Below are positions 45,927 to 54,174 of a stretch of DNA of 64,000 bases, one piece after another (the stretch's first letter is position 1; the number at the start of each line of letters is the position of its first letter). The translations under genes were made by a program, and so were the position numbers. The stretch is taken from the NCBI RefSeq assembly GCF_009755605.1, contig NZ_WPNZ01000010.1, forward strand, positions 124,001 to 188,000, written 5' to 3'. The DNA is from Streptomyces typhae (GTDB lineage Bacteria > Actinomycetota > Actinomycetes > Streptomycetales > Streptomycetaceae). The notes beneath the pieces were generated by a model, which worked only from the letters and a program-made list of their open reading frames with translations, was not told the origin of the DNA and did not search any database.

Positions 45927-48233
45927 CTAGCCGTTGCTCGGGGCGCGGTGTGAACCGGTCCCCGCCCCGTCGTGCGAGTCTCCCGCACCCGCGGCGGACT
46001 CGCCGTCGTGCACGTCACCCGCGCGGGTGGGATTCACGGGCGTGGGGCCTGTGGGCGCGGGATCCGCGGGTGCGGGAGCCGTGGACCCGGGGCCCGCGGG
46101 TTCAGGGTCCTCGGGCTCGGGAGCCGCGGAGTCGGGAGCCGTGGGTGCGGGACCCGTGGGCTCGGGACCTGCGGATTCACGGCCCGCAGGCTCGGGGGCC
46201 GCGGATTCAGGGCCCTCGGACTCCGGATCCGCCGATGCCTGACCCGCGGGTGCGGGACCCGTGTGGTCCTGCTCGTCTTCCATGATCTCTCCGGTGGCGG
46301 TGTTCACGGCGGGTGCCGCCGGTTCCGCTCGGGCGAAGGCCGCCAGGATGGACTCGGCCGTCTTGCGGCCTATGCCGGGCACCTCGCAGATCTGGTCGAG
46401 GGTCGCCGACCGGAGTTTCTTCACCGAACCGAAGTGCTTGATCAGCGTCTGCTTGCGGGCGTCGCCGAGGCCGGGCACGTCGTCCAGCGGGCTCGACCTG
46501 AAGCGCTTGCTCCGCTTTGTCCGCTGGTAGGAGATCGCGAAGCGGTGTGCCTCGTCCCGCACCCGTTGCAGGAGGTAGAGACCCTCGCTGGTGCGCGGCA
46601 GGATCACCGGGTCGTCCTCGCCGGGCACCCAGACCTCTTCGAGACGCTTGGCGAGGCCGCAGACGGCGATGTCGTCGATGCCGAGCTCGTCCAGGGCGCG
46701 CTGGGCGGCGGCGACCTGCGGCTGGCCGCCGTCCACGACGACGAGCTGCGGCGGATACGCGAACTTCTTGGGCCGCCCGTCCTCCTCGGTGAGGCTCTCC
46801 TGCACCTCCTCGGAGGTCCACTCCCCGTTCTTCTCCTTCTCGACCAGATAGCGCCGGAAGCGTCGGGTGATCACTTCGTGCATGGACCGGACGTCGTCCT
46901 GCCCCTCGAAGCCCTTGATCTGGAAGCGGCGGTACTCGCTCTTGCGGGCGAGGCCGTCCTCGAAGACGACCATGGAGGCCACGACGTCGTCGCCCTGGAG
47001 GTGCGAGATGTCGTAGCACTCGACGCGCAGGGGGGCGCTGTCGAGGTCCAGGGCCGCCGCGATCTCCTCCAGGGCGCGGGAGCGGGTCGTCAGGTCGGAG
47101 GCGCGCTTGGTCTTGTGCAGGGCGAGGGACTGCTGGGCGTTGCGCGCGACGGTCTCCATGAGCGCCTTCTTGTCGCCGCGCTGGGGGACGCGCAGCGACA
47201 CGTTCGACCCGCGGCGCTGGGTGAGCCAGTCCTGGACGGGCTCCACGGGGTCGGGCAGCGCGGGGACGAGGACCTCCTTGGGGACGGCGTCGCCCGTCTC
47301 CTCGCCGTAGAGCTGCTGCAGCGCGTGCTCGACGAGGTCGGCCGTGGTGACCGCCTCGACCTTGTCGGTGACCCAGCCGCGCTGGCCGCGCACGCGTCCG
47401 CCGCGTACGTGGAAGATCTGGACGGCGGCTTCGAGATCGTCCTCGGCGACCGCGATCAGGTCGGCGTCGGTGGCGTCGGCGAGGACGACGGCGCTCTTCT
47501 CCATCGCCTTCCTGAGGGCCTCTATGTCGTCGCGGAGCCGCGCCGCGCGCTCGTACTCCATGTCCTCGGCGGCTTCCGTCATCCGGTGTTCGAGGCGTCG
47601 GATGTACGTGCCCGTGCGGCCGGTCATGAACTCGCAGAAGTCCTCGGCCAGTTCGCGGTGCTCCTCGGGGGAGACGCGCTCGACGCAGGGCGCCGAGCAC
47701 TTGCCGATGTAGCCGAGGAGGCAGGGGCGGCCGGTGCGGGCGGCGTTCTTGAAGACGCCCGCGGAGCACGTGCGGACGGGGAAGACGCGCAGGAGCAGGT
47801 CCACCGTGTCCCGGATCGCCCAGGCGTGGCCGTACGGACCGAAGTAGCGCACGCCCTTCTTCTTCTGACCGCGCATCACCTGCACGCGCGGGAATTCCTC
47901 GTTCATCGTCACCGCGAGGTACGGATAGCTCTTGTCGTCGCGGTACTTCACGTTGAACCGCGGGTCGTACTCCTTGATCCAGGTGTACTCCAGCTGGAGC
48001 GCCGCGGTCTCCGTGGCGACGACGGTCCACTCCACCGAGGCGGCGGTGGTGACCATCGTCGCCGTGCGGGGGTGCAGGTTCGCCAGGTCCTGGAAGTAGC
48101 TCGCGAGCCGCTGGCGCAGGCTCTTGGCCTTCCCGACGTAGATCACCCGGCGGTGCTCGTCACGGAACTTGTAGACCCCCGGCGAGTCGGGGATCTGCCC
48201 CGGCTTGGGGCGGTAGCTGGAAGGGTCGGCCAT
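45927..48233 (-). CDS. uvrC: Excinuclease ABC subunit C with extended Pro/Ala/Glu tail
   Basis: A 768-residue UvrC, the dual-incision nuclease of nucleotide excision repair. Domains: GIY-YIG (SPGVYKFRDEHRRVIYVGKA), Cys cluster (CLLGYIGKCSAPC), UVR motif (EYERAARLRDDIEALRK), RNase H-like nuclease (VVVDGGQPQVAAAQRAL), and tandem helix-hairpin-helix (VPGLGDARKQTLIKHFGS, EVPGIGRKTAESI). About 115 C-terminal residues (from ~651) are a disordered PEPAGP-type acidic tail. uvrA is about 10 kb away, not adjacent. Confidence 0.96.
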   Translation of the reverse strand: MADPSSYRPKPGQIPDSPGVYKFRDEHRRVIYVGKAKSLRQRLASYFQDLANLHPRTATMVTTAASVEWTVVATETAALQLEYTWIKEYDPRFNVKYRDDKSYPYLAVTMNEEFPRVQVMRGQKKKGVRYFGPYGHAWAIRDTVDLLLRVFPVRTCSAGVFKNAARTGRPCLLGYIGKCSAPCVERVSPEEHRELAEDFCEFMTGRTGTYIRRLEHRMTEAAEDMEYERAARLRDDIEALRKAMEKSAVVLADATDADLIAVAEDDLEAAVQIFHVRGGRVRGQRGWVTDKVEAVTTADLVEHALQQLYGEETGDAVPKEVLVPALPDPVEPVQDWLTQRRGSNVSLRVPQRGDKKALMETVARNAQQSLALHKTKRASDLTTRSRALEEIAAALDLDSAPLRVECYDISHLQGDDVVASMVVFEDGLARKSEYRRFQIKGFEGQDDVRSMHEVITRRFRRYLVEKEKNGEWTSEEVQESLTEEDGRPKKFAYPPQLVVVDGGQPQVAAAQRALDELGIDDIAVCGLAKRLEEVWVPGEDDPVILPRTSEGLYLLQRVRDEAHRFAISYQRTKRSKRFRSSPLDDVPGLGDARKQTLIKHFGSVKKLRSATLDQICEVPGIGRKTAESILAAFARAEPAAPAVNTATGEIMEDEQDHTGPAPAGQASADPESEGPESAAPEPAGRESAGPEPTGPAPTAPDSAAPEPEDPEPAGPGSTAPAPADPAPTGPTPVNPTRAGDVHDGESAAGAGDSHDGAGTGSHRAPSNG

Positions 48234-48290
48234 GTCGGACAGCCTACTGGCGAGCGGTGACAGTCAGTCGCGAAGCCCACTGGCCGTCGG

Positions 48291-48323
48291 CCACCCGCCC
48301 GCCCCGGGAGGGCGGACGGGTGG
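48291..48323 (-). terminator. Terminator downstream of the membrane-anchored protease partner
   Basis: 14-nt arms with one mismatch (48291-48304 / 48310-48323, CCACCCG...CGGGTGG), 30 bp after the stop at 48354 and about 60 bp upstream of the uvrC start. Confidence 0.65.
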
Positions 48324-48353
48324 GGAACGTCACGGCCGAGGGCCGTGGCCGGC

Positions 48354-49253
48354 TCAGCCCAGACGACGCCCCCGCCGCCGGACAACCGCGACCCCCGACA
48401 GAGCGAGCGCGACCAGCGCCCCCGCCCCGGCCACGGAGGAGGCGACGGCCACCGCCCCGTCGGACCCGGCGGCGGACGCCGTGCCCTCGGCCTTGGCCTG
48501 CGCGCCCCCGGCCTTGGCCGGCGCGTCCGCGGAGTCCGGACCGAACCCGCCCGCCTGTCCGGACTTCGCGTACGCGGACCCCGGCAGCTTGTCGCCGTAC
48601 TCCTTGTGCACGCGCTCCTGGTAGGCGGCGGTGGTCGTGCCCCGCGCGCCGACCGCCCGCCGGGCCTCCTCGTCGAGCGGCAGGACGCGGGCACCCTTGG
48701 TGACGTACCAGGCGTTGATCTGCGGCTCGTGGAAGACGGTGCCTCCGGGGAGCTTGTCGGCACCCACGCGCGCGTAGTGGGTCTCGTCGTCCCCGGTGGC
48801 GATGTTCACGATCTCCCAGGAGCCGCCCTGCCGGACGGACCACAGGGAGGCCTCCTGGCCGTCGGCCGACACCGCCTTGCTGGCGAGGAACTCCATCCGT
48901 GCGATGGGCGCCTTCTTCTTGCCCGCGACGAAGTCCGGCGACAAGTAGTAGACGGGCACGGCCTTGTCGCCCTGCACGCGCGGGTCGGCCGCCCCCTTGG
49001 TGACGGCTCCCTCGCGGGCGAAGAAGCGGGCGAGCGTGTCCAGGGTCTTCGGGGCCTCGGCCGCTTCGTGGGCGGCGTCGCGGGAGGCCTCCGAGGGCGC
49101 GCCGGGCGCGGGCGGTGCGGGCTGCGCGGCCGGGCCCGAGTCGGCCGTGGCGTGCGGCGCGGCGAGGCCGAGGAGCAGCGCGGCGGCCGTCCCGGCGAGT
49201 GTGGCCTTCAGGACGTGGCCGGTGCGGGTGTCGTGACGGGTCATCGCGTTCAC
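48354..49253 (-). CDS. Secreted, C-terminally membrane-anchored protein coupled to the papain-like protease
   Basis: A 299-residue type-I membrane protein. It has a signal peptide with cleavage near HATA-DS, a Pro/Ala/Glu linker, a globular domain (residues ~75-215: FFAREGAVTKGAADPR, AVPVYYLSPDFVAGKKKAP, LWSVRQGGSWEIVNIATGDD, INAWYVTKGARVLPL), a low-complexity stalk, a transmembrane helix (VAGAGALVALALSGVAVV) and RRRGRR anchor. GTG 49253 overlaps the protease stop (GTGA). I do not recognise the domain; the coupling suggests a surface partner, anchor or inhibitor for the protease. Confidence 0.75.
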   Translation of the reverse strand: MNAMTRHDTRTGHVLKATLAGTAAALLLGLAAPHATADSGPAAQPAPPAPGAPSEASRDAAHEAAEAPKTLDTLARFFAREGAVTKGAADPRVQGDKAVPVYYLSPDFVAGKKKAPIARMEFLASKAVSADGQEASLWSVRQGGSWEIVNIATGDDETHYARVGADKLPGGTVFHEPQINAWYVTKGARVLPLDEEARRAVGARGTTTAAYQERVHKEYGDKLPGSAYAKSGQAGGFGPDSADAPAKAGGAQAKAEGTASAAGSDGAVAVASSVAGAGALVALALSGVAVVRRRGRRLG

Positions 49254-49930
49254 GCCCCTATCCGGTACAGCGAGTGGGTCCAGGAGAAGGTGTTGTTGTT
49301 CACGTACCAGTTGTGGGAGGCCCAGTTGTAGCGGTCGCTGGAGGGCCAGGGGTCGCCCCAGTACACCCAGCTGTTGGCCGTGTCGTAGCCGTAGATGGTG
49401 TGCATGTGGCCGCCGCCGTTGGACCACAGGATGCGGGTCTCGATCGGACGGCCCGCGTTGATCTCCGTCTGCACGGCGGAGTAGCGCAGCCAGTCGCCGA
49501 TGTACGAGCCACGGCTGATGCCCGCCCAGGCCAGGGCGTTCTGCACGTTGCCCAGGTTGGCCTGGTTGTTGGGGCACTCGGTGTTCTGGCTGCGGCCGAA
49601 GGCGGCGTTGCAGAACTGGTTCTGGCTGTAGTTCCTGCCGTAGAAGGTGGCGATGGTGTTGCCCGCCGCCGCCCAGCACCAGTTGTTCTTCTGCTGCGCC
49701 TGCATGGTGATGTTCAGGCGCTTGGCCGCCAGGGCCGACTTGCCGGCCGCTCCCGAGGCGGCCGGAGCGTCGGCGGACGGGGCGGGGAGGGACGACGTGC
49801 CGTGGGGGGACGGCGTCTCGTGGGGCGCGGCAACGGCGGTGGCCGCCGGTACGGCGAGGAAGGCCGCCGCGGCGGCGGTGAGCGCGGAGATCCGTCTGCG
49901 ACGGCTGGTTCCGCTGTTTCTTGGGTGCAT
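49250..49930 (-). CDS. Secreted papain-like cysteine protease (C39/AvrRpt2-like)
   Basis: A 226-residue exoprotein. The signal peptide (RRRRISALTAAAAAFLAVP...TAVAA) and a Ser/Pro/Ala linker precede a papain-like domain with the catalytic Cys in QKNNWCWAAAGNTIATFYG, His in GGHMHTIYGYD, and Asp in YWGDPW. AvrRpt2-type and bacteriocin-processing C39 peptidases share this Q-CWAA / H / D arrangement. Two extra Cys (QFCNAAF, TECPNN) could form a disulfide outside the cell. Start ATG 49930; longer frames lack a signal. The target is unknown. Confidence 0.85.
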   Translation of the reverse strand: MHPRNSGTSRRRRISALTAAAAAFLAVPAATAVAAPHETPSPHGTSSLPAPSADAPAASGAAGKSALAAKRLNITMQAQQKNNWCWAAAGNTIATFYGRNYSQNQFCNAAFGRSQNTECPNNQANLGNVQNALAWAGISRGSYIGDWLRYSAVQTEINAGRPIETRILWSNGGGHMHTIYGYDTANSWVYWGDPWPSSDRYNWASHNWYVNNNTFSWTHSLYRIGA

Positions 49931-49999
49931 CGCGTTCCTCCCGAGCAAGGGGGGGTGAGAGGTGGAGGAGCGCGTCCGGACGCTGCGATTGAGCATCAA

Positions 50000-50023
50000 G
50001 TGTTGTCCGGTGCAGGTCAACAC
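50000..50023. promoter_or_regulatory. Inverted repeat between protease and XRE-like genes
   Basis: Perfect 6-bp arms GTGTTG and CAACAC with a 12-bp spacer in the 231-bp divergent gap, 70 bp upstream of the protease ATG. Candidate operator for the divergent regulator; arms are short, so chance is possible. Confidence 0.35.
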
Positions 50024-50161
50024 GCTTCAATGCGGGAGGAACATGCAGCGTGAACGGCGGCGTATCCGTGTGAACACCGGCCCTGCGCCCACCTGGCCGC
50101 CCGCCCCGACCGGGGCGTACACCCGTGCGGCCGCAGTGAACGTTCACAGAAAGGACCTGCG

Positions 50162-51214
50162 GTGCGGTACGCCTCCCCCCACGCATCCCCCGTCGCCTCT
50201 CCCTCTCTCCCGGCTCTCCCGGCTCTCCCGGCTTCCCCTCCTGCCACTCCCCCGGCTTCTGTGCCGGTCCCTCCTTCCGCCGCGCCTGCGGACAGCCGCG
50301 CGGAGGACCTGGCCACCGCCCTGCGCACCGGGCCGTTCCACGTCGCCCTGCGGGCCGCCATCGCCGCCCGGCGGCTGCCCCTGCAGCGCGTCCGCCACCA
50401 CCTGGCGCGGGCGGGCGTCCAGGTCGGCGTGACCAGCCTGAGCTACTGGCAGCAGGGCGCGCGGCGCCCTCAGCGCGCCGAGTCGCTGCGTGCCGTACGC
50501 GCCCTGGAGGAGATACTGCGACTCCCCGAGGAGTCCCTGATCCGGCTGCTCGCCAAGGACGACGAGCGACCGGACGCGGAGCGGCCCGCCGCCCGCTCGT
50601 ACCGCTCCCTGGTGGAGGCGTCCGACGTCCTTCAGTCACTGCTCGCCGACCTGGAGGCACCGCGGGACGGCGGTCTGCACACCGTCGGCCACCACGAGCG
50701 CGTCCGTATCGGCGCACACCGCGAACTCCTGGGACGCGACTCCCAGCACGTCGTACGTGCCCACAAGGACGGCATCGACCGCTACCTGGCCATCCACCAC
50801 GGCGACCCCGGTTCCGCCCCGGAAAACGTGGAGGTGCGCGCCCTGGAGAACTGCCGCACCGGCCGCGTCCGCTGGCACCACGACACCGGCGTCCTGGTCG
50901 CGGAGCTCCTGTTCGACGCGCGGCTGCGGGCGGGCGACACCCATCTGTTCTGTTACGGCTTCGAGGACGGCACGGCCGGCACGAGCACCGAGTACGTACG
51001 CAGCTTCAGCTTCGCCGGCGGCCAGTACGCGCTCCAGGTCAGGTTCGCCGAGAACGCGCTCCCCGTACGCTGCCACCGCTTCACCCAGCACTCGGCGGCA
51101 GCCCCGCGCCTCGGACGCCAGGAGCTGACGCTGAGCGGCAGCCACCGCTCGGTGCACCTGGTGGAGCCCCAGGTGCGGGCCGGGCTCATCGGGATGGGGT
51201 GGGACTGGCAGTGA
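50162..51214 (+). CDS. XRE-like helix-turn-helix regulator with large C-terminal domain
   Basis: A 350-residue protein. After a Pro/Ser/Ala-rich N-terminus (residues 1-47) comes a Cro/CI-type HTH region (FHVALRAAIAARRLPLQRVR, SLSYWQQGARRPQRAESLRA, RALEEILRLPEESLIRLL). The remaining 200 residues contain an all-beta region (VGHHERVRIGAHRELLGRDS, VRWHHDTGVLVAELLFDARL, TSTEYVRSFSFAGGQYALQV) of unknown ligand. GTG 50162 has AAGGA 6-8 nt upstream. It is divergent from the protease pair and may regulate it. Confidence 0.75.
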   Translation: MRYASPHASPVASPSLPALPALPASPPATPPASVPVPPSAAPADSRAEDLATALRTGPFHVALRAAIAARRLPLQRVRHHLARAGVQVGVTSLSYWQQGARRPQRAESLRAVRALEEILRLPEESLIRLLAKDDERPDAERPAARSYRSLVEASDVLQSLLADLEAPRDGGLHTVGHHERVRIGAHRELLGRDSQHVVRAHKDGIDRYLAIHHGDPGSAPENVEVRALENCRTGRVRWHHDTGVLVAELLFDARLRAGDTHLFCYGFEDGTAGTSTEYVRSFSFAGGQYALQVRFAENALPVRCHRFTQHSAAAPRLGRQELTLSGSHRSVHLVEPQVRAGLIGMGWDWQ

Positions 51215-51285
51215 ACATCGGGATGGGGTGGGACCGGCAGTGAACGAGGGGGAGGTAGGGACCGGCAGTGACCGGAGCAGGACCG
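51188..51285 (+). repeat. Decaying tandem repeat across the stop codon of the XRE-like gene
   Basis: Two 29-bp units (51188-51216 and 51217-51245, starting ATCGGGATGGGGTGGGAC) differ at one base; two shorter degenerate copies ending GGACCGGCAGTG follow to about 51285. The first unit contains the gene's last codons and TGA, so the stop region is duplicated downstream. Confidence 0.85.
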
Positions 51286-51299
51286 GCAGTGCGGCCCGG

Positions 51300-51719
51300 T
51301 CAGGCTTCCGGACCCGCCACGATCTTGCCGCCCGCCACCTTCACGGGCAGCTCCGCCAGCGGGGACACGGCGGGCTCGCGGAGCACCTTGCCGCTCCTCG
51401 CGTCGAACTCGCTGCCGTGGCACTGACAGGTCAGCTTGGCGCCCTTCAGCTTCTGGATGGGGCACCGCGCATGGGTGCAGATGCTGCTGAACGCCTTGTA
51501 CTCGTCGTCGGAGATCCGGCTGACCACCACGTTCTCGTCGGTGTAGAGCTTGGAGGAGCCCACCGGGACCTCCTCGGCCGCGCCCAGGTCCACCGGCTCG
51601 GTCGGCGCCGAGCGGTTGCCGTTGCCGCCGGTCGAGCAGGCGGCGAGCCCGAGCCCCGCGGCCGGGACGAGTGCGGCGGCGCGCAGCACGGTACGGCGGG
51701 CGGGGGGCGTGCCGGGCAT
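51300..51719 (-). CDS. Rieske [2Fe-2S] lipoprotein with Tat-type signal
   Basis: A 139-residue protein. The twin-Arg signal ARRTVLRAAALVPAAGLGLA ends in the lipobox-like LAAC, so it should be exported folded and lipid-anchored outside the membrane. The Rieske domain has ICTHARCPIQKL and CQCHGSEFD, giving two His and two Cys ligands plus the disulfide Cys pair of high-potential Rieske proteins. ATG 51719. Its redox partner is not apparent in the window. Confidence 0.9.
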   Translation of the reverse strand: MPGTPPARRTVLRAAALVPAAGLGLAACSTGGNGNRSAPTEPVDLGAAEEVPVGSSKLYTDENVVVSRISDDEYKAFSSICTHARCPIQKLKGAKLTCQCHGSEFDARSGKVLREPAVSPLAELPVKVAGGKIVAGPEA

Positions 51720-52035
51720 GGACTCTCCACAGGTCAGGGGGTGCGGCGACGCGTAGACCCTACCGGTGGGCGATCGAGTGACCGGGTGCGGCTCCGCGGC
51801 GCCCGAGTGCCGCCCGCATCGACCACGCCCGCCTCCTTTGGCCCTAGCCTGTGCGCAGGTCGCCGTCGGGTACGCCGTCGGGCACCATCGGACGCCGTCG
51901 GACGCCGCCGGACGCCGTCGGGCACCATCGGACGCCGTCGGACGCCGTCGGACGCCGTCGGACGCCGTCGGACGCCGTCGGACGCCGTCGAGGTACGGAC
52001 GCTCCGGAGCACGGGAGCGTGGAAAGGAACCGTCA
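51720..52035. other. 316-bp gap with a phased 10-bp repeat array
   Basis: The gap separates the Rieske lipoprotein gene (minus) from the PfkB kinase gene (plus). Its kinase side is dominated by the 10-bp array at 51871-51990, followed by 45 bp with a usable AAGGAA Shine-Dalgarno. The left 150 bp shows no gene or clear promoter. Confidence 0.6.
51871..51990. repeat. Twelve tandem 10-bp units (GACGCCGTCG) with 40-bp higher-order order
   Basis: Exactly twelve contiguous 10-bp units. Eight are GACGCCGTCG, one TACGCCGTCG, one GACGCCGCCG and two GGCACCATCG. The variant GGCACCATCG occurs at 51881 and 51921, 40 bp apart, showing a 40-bp higher-order unit. Each GACG-C-CGTC is itself a 9-bp dyad. A period near one helical turn puts every copy on the same DNA face. 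Confidence 0.95.
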
Positions 52036-53160
52036 GTGATAGTCGTCGCAGGAGAGGCCCTGATCGACCTCGTTCCGCAGGAGGCCGGGCCCGCGCCCCG
52101 GGACGGACGGCACACCGCGGACGGGAGCGAAGCCTCCGTGGGCGCCGGTGCGGGCGCAGGCGTGAACGCTGATGCGGGCGCGGGCGTGAACGTCGATGCG
52201 GGCGCAGGCGCGGGCGTGCACGCGGGCGCGAGTACGGGCGGACGCGCTGGCGCGAGTGCGGGCGCGGCCGCAAGCGTCGGCGCCGAAGGCCGAGCCCCCG
52301 CGCTCCCCCTGCCCGCCCTGGCGCCGCGCCTCGGCGGCGGCCCGTACAACACCGCGATCGCCCTCAGCCGCCTCGGCTCCGCCACCGCCTTCTGCTCGCG
52401 GATCTCGTCCGACGCGTTCGGCGAGGCGCTGCTCGCGGGGCTGCGGGCCGCCGGTGTCGACGTGACGCACGTCCAGCGCGGCGCCGAGCCGACGACGCTG
52501 GCCGTCGCCTCGATCGGCGCGGACGGTTCCGCCGGCTACTCCTTCTACGTCGACGGCACCGCGGACCGCCTCTTCGCGGCGCCCTCCCGGTTCCCCGACG
52601 GCGTACGGGCGATGTCCTTCGGTACCTGCTCGCTCGCCCTCGAACCGGGCGCGACCGCCTACGAGGAGCTGATGCGGGACGCGGCGGAGCGCGGCGTCTG
52701 TACGGCGCTCGACCCCAACATCCGCTCCGGCCTCATCCCCGACGCCGACGCCTACCGCGCCCGCTTCAAGAGCTGGCTGCCCTCGGTGACGCTCCTGAAG
52801 GTGTCGGAGGAGGACGCGCGCTGGCTCGGCGGGACACCGCGGGAGTGGCTGGCGTCGGGGCCCGCCGCCGTGGTGGTGACGCGGGGCGGCGACGGCCTCT
52901 CCGTCTTCACGCGCGACGGCGAGGTGTCCGTGCCTGGTGTCGCGGTCGACGTCGTGGACACGATCGGAGCGGGCGACACGGTCAACGCCGCGCTGCTGCA
53001 CGCCCTCGGTACACGCGACGCGCTGTCCGCGGACGCGGTGGCGGGCCTCGGCGCCGACGACTGGGAGGCGGTACTGCGGTTCGCGGCACGCGCGGCGGCG
53101 CTCACCTGCTCGCGCGCGGGCGCGGAGCCGCCGTACGCGCGGGAGCTCGGCGAGGCGTAG
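52036..53160 (+). CDS. PfkB-family carbohydrate kinase with internal Gly/Ala-rich insertion
   Basis: A 374-residue ribokinase/PfkB-fold sugar kinase. N-terminal VAGEALIDLVP, GGGPYNTAIALSRLG (substrate Gly-Asn motif), VVVTRGGDGLSVF and the catalytic anion-hole motif VVDTIGAGDTVNAALL are intact. Residues ~22-95 are an insertion of GAGAGVNADAGAG-type repeats encoded by tandem DNA repeats, in the region where the lid strands of this fold lie. GTG 52036 has AAGGAA upstream. The sugar is unknown (fructokinase-like). Confidence 0.88.
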   Translation: MIVVAGEALIDLVPQEAGPAPRDGRHTADGSEASVGAGAGAGVNADAGAGVNVDAGAGAGVHAGASTGGRAGASAGAAASVGAEGRAPALPLPALAPRLGGGPYNTAIALSRLGSATAFCSRISSDAFGEALLAGLRAAGVDVTHVQRGAEPTTLAVASIGADGSAGYSFYVDGTADRLFAAPSRFPDGVRAMSFGTCSLALEPGATAYEELMRDAAERGVCTALDPNIRSGLIPDADAYRARFKSWLPSVTLLKVSEEDARWLGGTPREWLASGPAAVVVTRGGDGLSVFTRDGEVSVPGVAVDVVDTIGAGDTVNAALLHALGTRDALSADAVAGLGADDWEAVLRFAARAAALTCSRAGAEPPYARELGEA

Positions 53161-53201
53161 ACGCCGCCACGCGACCCGAACGCGGCGGGTGCGCGTGCGG
53201 G

Positions 53202-54062
53202 TCAGTCGCCCACCGCGCGCAAGCCTCCCGGTCTGCGGCCGTTCAGACGGTCGAGCGCCACCGCCGTGGCGTCGTCCGCGGGCAGGTGGACCAGCAGCCG
53301 CTGACCGTCGACGTCCGGCAGCGCGAGCGACTCGTACGCGAGCCGCAGCGCCCCCGCCTGCGGGTGGGCCATGCACAGCACACCACTGCGACGCGGCACC
53401 CCGGGAACACCCTCGACGCGGTCGGCGAACGGCTTTCCCGCGAGCACCGTCAACTCGTCGACGAACTCCTGCACATGGGGGTCGATCATCGGCGATTCGC
53501 TGCGCAGATACGCGATCTGGTCGTCGGCGACCAGATCCCACTCCGTGAACGCGGTGCGCGCCCGCACGTCGGTGAAGACGAAGCGCATCACGTTGGGCCG
53601 GTCGTCGTCGAGCAGACCGAGGGGCCGGGCGATCCGTTCGTAGCCGGTCGTGTACGCGAGGACGTCGCTGAGCCGGTTGAGCAGCACCGCCGGGGTGGGT
53701 TCGAGACGGTCGACGAGGGCACGCACGGTGGGGCGCACGGACAGGGCGGGCGGCGGGGCGGCGGCGCAGCAGGGATCGTCCGCCGCGCTGCTCGCCCGGT
53801 CCAGACGGCGCAGATGCAGGCGCTCCTCGACGGTGAGCCGCAGGACGTCGGCGAGCGAACCCAGCACGGACGGCGAGGGGTTGCGGTCACGCCCCTGTTC
53901 GAGGCGGGTCAGATACTCGACGCTGATGCCCGCGAGCGTGGCGACCTCGGAGCGGCGCAGGCCGGGGGTGCGGCGTCGCGGGCCGCTCGGCAGGCCCACT
54001 TCGGTGGGGGTGACGGCCTCGCGGCGGGCGCGCAGAAAGGCTCCCAGCTCGTTGTCGCTCAC
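53202..54062 (-). CDS. XRE-family regulator with MmyB-like ligand domain
   Basis: A 286-residue regulator. The N-terminal HTH is LGAFLRARREAVTPTEVG, RRTPGLRRSEVATLAGIS, VEYLTRLEQGRDRNPSPSVL, typical of the MmyB group; residues ~105-270 form the PAS-like MLTR domain (AVLLNRLSDVLAYTTGYERI, YLRSESPMIDPHVQEFV). These proteins bind fatty-acid-like ligands and commonly control an adjacent divergent oxidoreductase or transporter. Here the divergent neighbour is a YceI gene, with the palindrome 54063-54072 touching the start codon. Confidence 0.88.
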   Translation of the reverse strand: MSDNELGAFLRARREAVTPTEVGLPSGPRRRTPGLRRSEVATLAGISVEYLTRLEQGRDRNPSPSVLGSLADVLRLTVEERLHLRRLDRASSAADDPCCAAAPPPALSVRPTVRALVDRLEPTPAVLLNRLSDVLAYTTGYERIARPLGLLDDDRPNVMRFVFTDVRARTAFTEWDLVADDQIAYLRSESPMIDPHVQEFVDELTVLAGKPFADRVEGVPGVPRRSGVLCMAHPQAGALRLAYESLALPDVDGQRLLVHLPADDATAVALDRLNGRRPGGLRAVGD

Positions 54063-54072
54063 CGTTCGAACG
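54063..54072. promoter_or_regulatory. Palindrome CGTTCGAACG in the MmyB-yceI gap
   Basis: Perfect 10-bp palindrome immediately upstream of the regulator's start codon in the 112-bp divergent gap. Candidate autoregulatory operator that would also influence the yceI promoter. Confidence 0.45.
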
Positions 54073-54174
54073 TATCAGGACGCGTTCCGGTGCGGCCGCT
54101 CTCATCATGGCCCTGCCACTACCAGTCTCGGCCCGGCCTTCCTCGGCCTCCTGCACCGCTCCACAGTGGACGCC

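Noticed and set aside
51871..51990. CRISPR array or integron-like attachment array
   Set aside because: Units are contiguous 10-mers without spacers and there are no cas or integrase genes nearby.
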